This document shows positions 51,601-60,600 of a stretch of 64,000 bases of DNA, piece after piece (position 1 is the first letter of the stretch; every line of letters starts with the position of its first letter). The notes under the pieces are model-generated. The model was not told where the DNA came from, did not search any database, and saw only the letters and a program-made list of their open reading frames with translations. The position numbers and the translations under genes are program-made. The stretch comes from Crocodylus rhombifer (Eukaryota; Chordata; Crocodylia; Crocodylidae): contig JAVSML010020399.1 of assembly GCA_038503035.1 (NCBI GenBank), forward strand, positions 33,564-97,563, written 5' to 3'.

Positions 51601-54139
51601 TCACTTTGAGGGGAGGTTGATCACTATTTGCCTGAAAGACATTTATTCCTTTTTGCACATCTGATTTTTTAACTTTTGTAGTGTCTGTCTTCTGTTGGGG
51701 GGAAAAAAACAAACGCAAGGAGAAGGGTCATCACAATAACACTTGGAAAGGTGAATTCATTAAATTGCTTGGTTGCTGCTTCTATGGACCAGACTTACGC
51801 TTTTAGTACGAAATAAGTAAACCCTCTTTGAAATGCAACCAACCAAAAAAATTAATTGTAGCCATTTACACATCTTATTAAAGGAAACCAATGAAACTCG
51901 GTGACTATGACCTCAAACAGTACACATTTGGTCGGTCCATGTTCTGTGGAAGCTCTTCTTGCTACACAGATTATTAATGAAACGGAAGCTGTTGTTTTCA
52001 GAGCATCTCTGTTGTTTAATAAAATGAAATAAATCACTCCTGTGTAATGTGAAGGATTTATTGCTGACCTTTTGTTGCAAGTCTTCTCTCTTGCATGAAA
52101 TGCTTGGTGCCAACTCATCAAGGCTTAAAATATTTACTCTGAAGTCTGTAATAGAATGACAAATGATCAAATCAGAAAAGTTGCACTAAAGTTTTCTTCT
52201 TCCCCTACATCACACTTATCTTTGCTCAATAGGATCAACACTGTGGGAGGGTGAGCAAAGCTGTGACACAAGTATTGCTGTGACAAAAGATGTTAAGGCA
52301 TGCCACCAAATGGCTCTCTTGGCCTATCGCAGTTGGAGGAGATGGAAAGAATCTGCCAGTTCTGCTAACCACAGCCAACTAGCTCTGTGTTTCCCATTTC
52401 TGTTTTTCATAGTTTCATTGAGTCCTATTAAGGTTCTGTCCGTTGATCAAAGACTGTTCCCTGAAATTTTGGAATTGATCAAAATGCCATCAAATTGGCC
52501 AAGCAAAGAAAATTCCTATGCCTAACAAAAACTGAAGAAAAATATGATGCAGTATAGTTGAAGCAAGTCTCAATCCTTTTGAGCAGGATTTAGGCGTCTA
52601 TATGACTTGTTTATGGAAGTATTGATGTGAGAAGTATGGAAATATGGGTGTTCACCCTAGTTTGGTATCTGTATGTACTACAATCAACGGTATTCTAAAC
52701 AAAACGTCACTTAAAAGTGAACTTCAAAATACTCACCATCGGAGCTTTCACTGATTGAATTTTGTGTGCTGCTTGCTCTTGAAAACAATTCATCCAAAGA
52801 CTTTATTTCACATCTCTCAGACAGGGATATCTGATTTGGTGAGTTTCTGTCAGACGAGGAGGAAGCCTGGGGGCGAGTTCTACGATGATTCCTTTCCTGA
52901 GAACTTTCGGTACAGGGGGAAGGTGCGCTAAATACATTTGTCTGTGAAGGTGGTCTATGAGGCAGAAGAGGTGTTCCAGGGGAAGTCTTGAGTTTAGTCT
53001 TTAAGAAGGACTTGGAAGAGACAGTTAGTAATTATTTAACCCACTTTCAAGCTTTAGGTACTAAACCTAGCAGTACATGATAATGATAATACTAAATAAC
53101 CAGACAACAAGAGTGTCATTTAGAGCAAGCCACACGTAGACTGACATGACCTTGCACCTCATAACAGTGGGTTGGTTACATGTCCACTTTAAAAATACTG
53201 TTTTCTCCTACTGTTAACTAGTTATCAAGTCTGGCACTTTAAAACGTCATTTCATAAAAGGTAAATAAAAGTGTTTAGTCAAATGAAGCTCATTTGTTAC
53301 CTTTTCACAATGTTTAGCATTACGGGTGCTATCTTTCCGATCCTTATTGTCACTGGAAAATGCCAAAGAACTCCCTAATAACACTCTCATTTCCTCCTCA
53401 TCGCTGTCTAAATCAAACCGGGCTTTAACTGGTGCTTTCTTTTCGATGGGCTGGTTGCTTTCTCCCCTCTTGGAACAGCTAGTATGTAGCGTCACTCTTC
53501 CATCAAGCACAGAGCTTTTCTTGAGATACCTGCTGCCTCTTGCATTTGGCTCGTGGCTAGCCGAGAAGGACTTATTGGAAATGTTTCGAGCCAAGTCAGT
53601 GCTGGACAAATCCATCTGCAACCCTCGGGCTGTGTTCTTGCCCTGTGTGCGCACCAGCTGTCCCAGAGCTGTGTGGGATGCCACCTCCGCGGCCGTCTCC
53701 TGGGTCGGGCATGCAGCGGGGCCATTTCCCCCTGCCTGTGCGCGGCTCCGCTGGATCCCTTCGATGCTCTTCTTGTTCTTAAGGAACCTGCTGCGACGGA
53801 ACAAGGGGCTTCTAGTCTCTTCCACTGCCGCGCCGTGCAGAGACAGGTGCCCGGAAGACTCAGCGAGGCCGCGGTGTTGGGGCGTGCTGGTCGACTCCCA
53901 GGGGACGTGTGCGCGGCGCTGCAGAGGACACAGACACGGAAATGGTCTCGTCGCCGAGCGGCGCTGGGCCCGGCCCCGAGCTGCGTCTGCAGCCTCCGGC
54001 CCAAGGAAAGTTGCTTCCTCCGCCCCCCCCCCCGCTCTCGCCGCAGCCCCTCAGGGCAGGCCCGCCTCGGGGGCCAGTGGTCGGTGCCCTGCCCTGCCCT
54101 CACCCGCTGGCTCCAGGGCCCGTCCTCTTCCCTCCGCAT
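48563..54139 (-). CDS. C19orf44: C19orf44-like protein with DUF4614-type C-terminus (8 coding exons)
   Basis: Complement join 54139-54104, 53918-53301, 52998-52737, 52145-52069, 51691-51199, 50566-50471, 50340-50174, 48640-48563; 608 aa against about 657 in human. Function is unknown. Recognised by SRFLK near the N-terminus, [85 protein letters not shown] and [12 protein letters not shown]. The middle is Ser-rich and probably disordered; the C-terminal 150 residues look helical. Phases add up across all introns. The first exon is the weakest part. It diverges head-to-head from CALR3 and converges on CHERP. Confidence 0.9.
48906..49106 (+). mobile_element. hAT-type non-autonomous element, 201 bp
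   Basis: Ends 'cagtgcttctcagcc' and 'ggttgagaaccactg' are inverted. Flanks ccctagag and ccctagga match at 6 of 8, a decayed 8-bp duplication. Confidence 0.88.
49557..49582. repeat. (CCCCA)n tract, G-quadruplex-capable on the minus strand
   Basis: Five successive C-runs of four bases separated by single A. The G-rich strand is the sense strand of C19orf44. Confidence 0.9.
50174..50340 (-). CDS. C19orf44: C19orf44 exon 7
   Basis: Encodes [20 protein letters not shown] to [11 protein letters not shown]; acceptor catttgcag, donor gtaact. Confidence 0.93.
50471..50566 (-). CDS. C19orf44: C19orf44 exon 6
   Basis: Encodes [20 protein letters not shown] then [11 protein letters not shown]; acceptor ctacatag, donor gtactg (non-ideal). 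Phase links ATG (Met) across the junction. Confidence 0.88.
50567..51198 (-). other. C19orf44: C19orf44 intron 5
   Basis: 632 bases, nothing recognised. Confidence 0.75.
51199..51691 (-). CDS. C19orf44: C19orf44 exon 5
   Basis: 164 codons: [15 protein letters not shown] onward, Ser/Glu-rich, to [19 protein letters not shown]. Acceptor ccaacag, donor gtaagt. Confidence 0.92.
51692..52068 (-). other. C19orf44: C19orf44 intron 4
   Basis: 377 bases, nothing recognised; the exon 4 frame stays open into it by chance. Confidence 0.75.
52069..52145 (-). CDS. C19orf44: C19orf44 exon 4
   Basis: Encodes [20 protein letters not shown] then DLQQK, matching the conserved FRINILSLDDLAP region. Acceptor attacag, donor gtcagc (weaker than consensus). 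Confidence 0.9.
52146..52736 (-). other. C19orf44: C19orf44 intron 3
   Basis: 591 bases, nothing recognised. Confidence 0.75.
52737..52998 (-). CDS. C19orf44: C19orf44 exon 3
   Basis: Encodes [20 protein letters not shown] onward through [14 protein letters not shown] to SISESSD. Donor gtgagt. The acceptor (ttcttaaag) is moderate. No ATG-led ORF marks it; it was found from phase and composition. Confidence 0.85.
52999..53300 (-). other. C19orf44: C19orf44 intron 2
   Basis: 302 bases, nothing recognised. Confidence 0.75.
53301..53918 (-). CDS. C19orf44: C19orf44 exon 2
   Basis: 206 codons after a strong acceptor (gtgtcctctgcag). Contains [20 protein letters not shown] and the conserved [20 protein letters not shown]; ends KHCEK at donor gtaaca. 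Codon 53825-53823 is GTG, not ATG, so translation must begin upstream. Confidence 0.88.
54104..54139 (-). CDS. C19orf44: C19orf44 exon 1 (predicted start)
   Basis: ATG at 54139 followed by 11 codons ([12 protein letters not shown]) and a donor gtgagg, in phase with exon 2. The human N-terminus I remember (MASARKASRP...) is not visible here, so the start is a prediction. Confidence 0.45.
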
Positions 54140-54565
54140 CCCGGCACGGCTCCGGACCCGTCCAGCAGCCCAGTGATAGGGTTTCCCCAGTATCGCGGCT
54201 CGCGATTGGCTCCGGGCAGACCATAGTGCCGTTCCCTTAGCGCCGGCTTGTCATTGGTCACACGCTAGAGACGTCCAGCCAATGACAGTGGTGTCTTTCA
54301 AAGGGGGCGGGAGATGTGGCGGAGCTCCCCTCTCTGCTTAGAGCGCCCGGGAATCTCCCCCTTCCCCCCACGACTCTAAGCCAGTCAGCGCTGACCCCAG
54401 CAGGGAGTGGGCCGGGGCGAGAATGCCGACCAATCCTGTCCCGAACGGCGGTGGGCGTCCGGACCAATCAGAGCCCGCTCTGGTAAGAAGCGCGAGGGGG
54501 AAGTGGCTGAGGCGTGGGGTTGCGCGTCCGTTACTGGCTGGTGGCGCCCGTGAGCCGCCGGGCCG
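54140..54565. promoter_or_regulatory. Shared bidirectional promoter, C19orf44 / CALR3
   Basis: 426 GC-rich bases separate the two divergent start codons. Five CCAAT boxes (NF-Y type) lie at 54205-54209 and 54253-54257 (as ATTGG), and at 54279-54283, 54430-54434 and 54464-54468 (as CCAAT). There is no obvious TATA box. This is the usual design of a bidirectional CpG-island promoter. Confidence 0.75.
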
Positions 54566-54656
54566 ATGGCACTGCTGCTCCGCGCCGCGCTGTTGGGGGC
54601 AGCGCTTGGCCCCGCCTGCGCTGCCGTGCATTTCCGCGAGGAGTTCACGGACGGAG
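54566..54656 (+). CDS. CALR3: CALR3 exon 1
   Basis: MALLLRAALLGAALGPACAA is a signal peptide, followed by HFREEFTDG; donor gtgcgg. Confidence 0.92.
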
Positions 54657-57600
54657 GTGCGGGCCCGGGCGCGGCCGAGTTTGCGTGGAGAAGACCGCTC
54701 CGCTGAGCCTCTGCGGGCGGGCGGCCGGTGGAGCGGTGTCCTGGTCCCGGGTGACGCTTGTGGCGGTTGCCTGGCGGTGGATGGGAGGCTGCGGGCCGAG
54801 GCGGGCCTCGCTTGCCTCTGTCACGGCGGCATTCGTGCGCTGACTGTCAGCACCGTTATCCCAGAGCAAAGCCCTTTGTTCAGAGTCGAGGTGAGGGCGG
54901 GGGCTTCCTACCCAGGAAGTCATCTCTGTCCGCATCCGTAGGGTCCCGCAACAGGGCTTGCCTACCAAAACCCTGGTGATACCTGCCTAGTACTATGTAA
55001 TTCTGCAGCCACAACCTGAAGTCTAAGGAAAAACATTCAAGGTCTTGGGAGGTATTTTTATATAACTGATTAAGAAAAACTCGGTGTTGTTTACATTGTT
55101 TAGAAGCCTAGCATTTCCATTTTAATCTAAACTAATTAATTTGACAGTTAACTGGCAAAGGAGATGGTTGAATTCTCAATATAAACCCGACCTTGGGAAG
55201 TTTAAGCTGACCGCTGGAAAATTTTATGGTGATCCTGTCAAAGATAAAGGTTTGTGAATTTTAATGCAAGTGTTGTTTGGAATGAATAAATTGCAAAAAC
55301 CCATGGGTAAATTTGTAGTCTCAGCACATTTAGCAAGTTCGTAAATAATACTTTGCATTATTCTCCTCAGAGCATTACATCTGGCCAGCTTAACAGTCAT
55401 GAAGTTCTTGCTTTCTAGACGAGCGACGTGTCCTTCTACAGACCTGCTGACAGATCAGCGGAGATGTAGTTGGTTGTGTTAGCCTAAAGTCAAGCAGAAG
55501 GCAGGATAGACCTGTGCCTTATAGACCAGGGTAGGCAACCCCCAGCATGCATAGCATGCAAAGCATTTTGTTTGGCTCTCGTGCCTCGGAGAAAGGGCTG
55601 GGGCCGCACGGCCACAACAAGGATTGGGCCCCTTGCAGCTCCCTTGCTGTCCGCCCCTGGCACACCAACATCTTACAAGTCCAGGTTGAGGGTATTTTTG
55701 GCACTGCCCAAAACATTGCCGACCCCGTTACAGACTTACTTAATTGTATATTATATACAGGTTTCTTTAGTTGGAGCTCACCTAATCAGTTGCTGTGAAA
55801 GGAAGATGACAAAGCAACGCATAAAATGGAGAGAGAGTTGAATTCAAACGGTAGGGATGAGAGAGGGAAGCAGTGCTGGGAGAGCCAAACAAGCAATCAA
55901 CCCACAGGGACAAAGGGCTCACAAAAACTAATCCAGGGAACGGGACTAAGAATCCACAGCCTCCGTTTAAACCATACTTAACAATCCCGTCTGCTTTTAA
56001 AGCTTTGCGGCCTAAGCACTGACCTCACGGTAGCCAGGGAGGTTAAAATATGCTTCCACAGGCTTTTGTGTTTTTCTGGAGCTGATGTTAAATCGGTGTT
56101 CATTCATTCACGTAGGGATTGTCCCATCTGCCCAACATGGGCAGCGGAGGGCACTGTAAGCAGGTGATGGTATACATGACATTGGTAGAGTTGCAGGTGA
56201 ATGGACCTTGGATATTATAATCTGTTAATCCAGTGATGATGTGGTCTATATTGATGTTAGGGCATTATACGCTGCTCTTTGCATCTCCTTTCACAGTATC
56301 TGATTACGGGAGCTCCAACTCACTAAACACTATACTACAGATCTTTAATTTTAGTGAGCTATATAGCTTTAATTTTAATCTACCCTACATTCAGATCACT
56401 CATGATACAAATCTAAAAAATGTTGTATTGTTCTTTTTAATGTGGATTATTAATCCAAGAGTATGGCATGATGACTAACTGTATTTTAATTCTTTATATT
56501 GCTGTGTCACTTACTTCTGTATATTTTAACAGCGTTTAAAACTGGCTGCTTTGTTTTATGTCTTGTTTGAGGGGAATAGTTTGGTTGTGTTTTTTGGTTT
56601 TATGTTGTACTCCAATAAATGAAGAATGACAGGCATCTTTTTTCCTCCACTAAAAACACAGCCAATTCTGCTCTTGATTTCACTTGTGTGACCGTATAGT
56701 TTGAGGGCAACTCTATATCAATAATAGTGTAAATAAGAGAATTCCTGTCTTGGTTAAATTAAGAATTAAATCTCTAAATTTATATAGTAAATCTGCACTT
56801 GCCCAATTGATGGACTTTTTCTTAGTCAAGACTGACTTATACAGAGCTAACTGTGTAGGCAAATCTTTATGATGTGTCTAGTTATCCACAGATTGGAGGG
56901 GAGGAAGGGAGAAATTGAACTGTGTACATGCACGTACAATTGACATGTTATATGCAAACTTCAATATCTTTACAGGTCTGCAAACCTGTGAAAATTCTAA
57001 ATTTTATGCAATCTCATCACGATTTAAACCATTTAACAATAAAGGAAAGACTCTAGTCATTCAGTATACGGTAAAACATGAGCAAAAGATAGACTGTGGT
57101 GGTGGATACATAAAACTATTTTCCTCAAACTTGGATCAAAAAAACATGAGTAGTGATTCACCGTATTACATTATGTTTGGTAAGTTTAGTTATACATACA
57201 TTATTCAAATGCCTCAACTAAATTAGAATGCCTTGACTGTCAGTAATTCTGTGCCTGAGCTATCCTTTGACACGCCATTTATCAAAATGCAAATGAGACG
57301 TGTTCATGACTGCTTGAGAGCTATGAACTAAAAGTGTATGGAACTCCCCTATGATGAAGTTAAATGTTTAGCAAGGTCACTGCAGTCACTAAAGTTTTTG
57401 AAAACCTTAACTGTAGTCCAAAATGTGCGTCCCCTGATTGCAGATCCATTTAAATAACAGAGATGTGGAATCTCCATCCTTGGAAGGTTGTTTTAAGAAT
57501 AGGTTAGGCAACCTTCTCTAGGATGGTTTAGATGGTGGAAGATCTTGCCTTGAACTAAATGACCTCATGAGGTCCCTTCCAAACGCTACTTTTCTGTGAT

Positions 57601-60600
57601 TTTATACTTTACGTTTGTGTACCTCAAGGTAAAACTTAAGCCAAAGATGCTTCATCAGTTGAGAGGTTTTTTTAAAAATTTTCTTTAGTTTGGACTATGG
57701 ATAACTGCTGCTGTTAAAGGATTTCTGTATATGCATGTGTGGTATTTTGGTTTTAATTGTATGTTTAATGCCTGGGTGAAGAATGCAACATAGGGCTAGC
57801 AAAATATAAATATAAATCTTAAAAATAACTGTGCGAATAAAAAAAAAAAAAAGATGCACAAGTACGACATGGAAGAGTGCCTGTTGCGTTGTGGTGCGTG
57901 GTGTTTTGATTTTTAGCTAAAAGGTGTATGCATATAAAACAATTTAAAAACAAAAGTCATGTTCTATGTTCTTAAGGACCAGATATTTGTGGATCTGAAA
58001 CAAAGAAAGTTCATGTTATTTTAAATTACAAGAATAAGCTTTATCCGATCAAGAAACAAATCAGGTGCAAGGTAAATGCTTGATATTTCTGAAAGTTATA
58101 GTTATGTGAATTTTACATTTATAAAACTGTAAAGATAGACTTGTATTAAATGCACTAGGGAAGTATTAGGTAGTGACTTTTTTGTGGTTTTATTACAATA
58201 TTGCTTTTAAAGCAGGGATTCAAGGTCTTCTGTATGGAAGATAGATATCATCCTCCAGACTTGCATTACTCTTAAATCAGGGGTTGGAAACCTGTACCAC
58301 AAAGTAGACGTTAGAGGTTTTCAAGTGTAACCATAACTTGAATTTCCTGGATTTTTAATGCATTTTCTTTTGTATAATTATCATATCCTATGTGTGCATC
58401 TTCCCGGATTGATCTTTGCCCACACTTGAGGTTGCATATATATTTCTAACTTCGAGAGATGCTTATTTCTCCTTCTTTATCTTGTCACTCTCAGCTATCC
58501 CAGAAAAGGTTTAGGATGGTTTATGATAAAAGCAAAAAATTATGTACACAAACTAAAATATTTTAAATAAGACAGTACAACCTTCCTGCCCCTTCCCGCA
58601 CACAAGTTTTCCAACCTCATGTTCAGTACTTCTTTTTAAAAATTCTGCTCCTGCATGGCCTACTATTCACTCCTATTCCCCTGCTTCATAGCCAAAGGAG
58701 TTGTCTGTCTTCCTCCTTACAGCCCTTCCCAAGCCTGTATCTCCCTCTCGCAATTGTTCTCCAAACTTACCTTCCCCTTTCCCCGCCCCCCCCCACACTC
58801 CCTTCCTCAAACAAAACACATGAATCAATTTTAAAAAAGAACAAAGCAGTCCAATAAATAAATGTCTGTTTCTCCCTCTCTTGCTGTTCCCCACCGCAGG
58901 GCAATTCATTTGAGCATTGCCCTACTTCCTCTCTGCCAAAATGGGGAAAACTGCTGACTCTGGACTTATTCATTGCTACTTTGAGTGCATTTTTCATGAC
59001 CAGTTCTTGAAGTATGGAAAATGCTTTTATTTGTGCTTAAGCATTTTCATGTTTAGCTTCTATAAAAGTTCTTTTAAGCTTCTCTTGATATTTCAGCTGA
59101 ACATGGTACATAGACTATGATTATAATGCAATATTATTTTAAAAACTACCTGTTCTCAGTAGTAAAAAGTATTTAACTCCTTTTAAACTCTAAAAATGTT
59201 ACAGGTTGATGGATTTACTCACTTGTACACACTGATTTTAAGATCAGATCAGACATACAAAGTGAAAATTGATAATGAAATGATTGAGTCCGGCAATCTA
59301 GAAGATGACTGGGATTTCTTGCCACCAAGGAAGATAAATGATCCTACAGTGAAGAAGCCTCAGGATTGGGATGATATAGCCCAAATTAATGATCCGAATG
59401 ATGTCAAGCCAGAGGTGGTTTCCTTTTTAGTTTGTTAGTTTCAAGATTCTTTACCCTGCATTTATAGGGATGCTACCCATTCAGACTGTTCATTCTTCCT
59501 ATTGGCTATCTGCTTCTAGGTATGTACTTAATGTATTCTGACATTAACTTTCAGGAATCAAGGAGAGGTCTGCTGGCATTGTGAAACCTGAGACTTCCTG
59601 AGCACTTATCACAAGGGCATACACTGTTAAAAGCCTTCACGAAGCTCTTGACAGCCATGCACAGCTTATACACAGATATTTCCAGTAGGAGCTAGCTAGA
59701 AGTTGCGGATGTTTGTACCCAGAACTTGGCTACTAAGTGATGCTAATGAAAAGAGGAACATGAACCCATGCAGAACACTAGTCTAAGATCAGGCCTGTTT
59801 TGGTCTTCGCATTATAGACCATGTTTGCATGTGAAGCATGCTGATGGATTTGTTGATCCCATTTCAGGGACAGGGTGTCTGTCATACTTCTGGTGGAATT
59901 CCAACACCCCCCCCCAACTTTCTGGTTCTCTTCTGGAGGGTTGGAACATAGAAGAACTGTCTAGGTCACGTGATTCTCTGAATAGAAGCTGGATATCATG
60001 CCAAGCTAATTTCGTGATGCAAGTGCTTTACCTGGGTCCTGTGGTGGGGACTAGATAGCAGCCGTCTTATGCATTACTAGCAATGCATAAGGAGGCTGGT
60101 ATTGAGTACAGTGGCTCTCAACCTTTTTTTTAGACTCAAGGCATCACTTGGAAAATGCCAGCTCTTGGCTTTCATGCCTTGACTGCAGAAAAATAATGGA
60201 GCAACTCTGTTGAAAATAACTCGGCAACACAGCAACAGCTGCATTCCTTTTTTAAATCTCTGGGTTCACCTTGTGAAATGTGTTAATGAAAATTACTGAT
60301 CTAGTAAAACTTTCCAGAAAACAAACTTTCCTGTATGTTTCCTAGAACCAAATGACCATGACAGGATTGTGTTAAACCACTTCAAACTTTGATTGTGAGT
60401 TTTGAAATCCAAGTAGCATTAACCTACATGTACCATGCCCACATGCCATCCCAGTTTTGTTAGGCTTATGAAACTGAGATCTTTGGCGTTTGGTGATTTA
60501 GGCTCCTGGCAGATGTTATATTTAATGTGATCGCTAATTAGCCAGTTTGTACAATTAACAGCACAATAAAACCAAATAAGACACAAAGTTATTACAAAAA

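Larger units (their letters stand above)
55250..56975 (+). other. CALR3: CALR3 intron 2
   Basis: 1.7 kb, largely occupied by a decayed Penelope-like element with a hAT insertion. Confidence 0.75.

Noticed and set aside
53326..54240. 304-codon plus-strand ORF opposite C19orf44 exon 2
   Set aside because: GC-rich shadow of the minus-strand coding exon and the promoter island; no recognisable protein.
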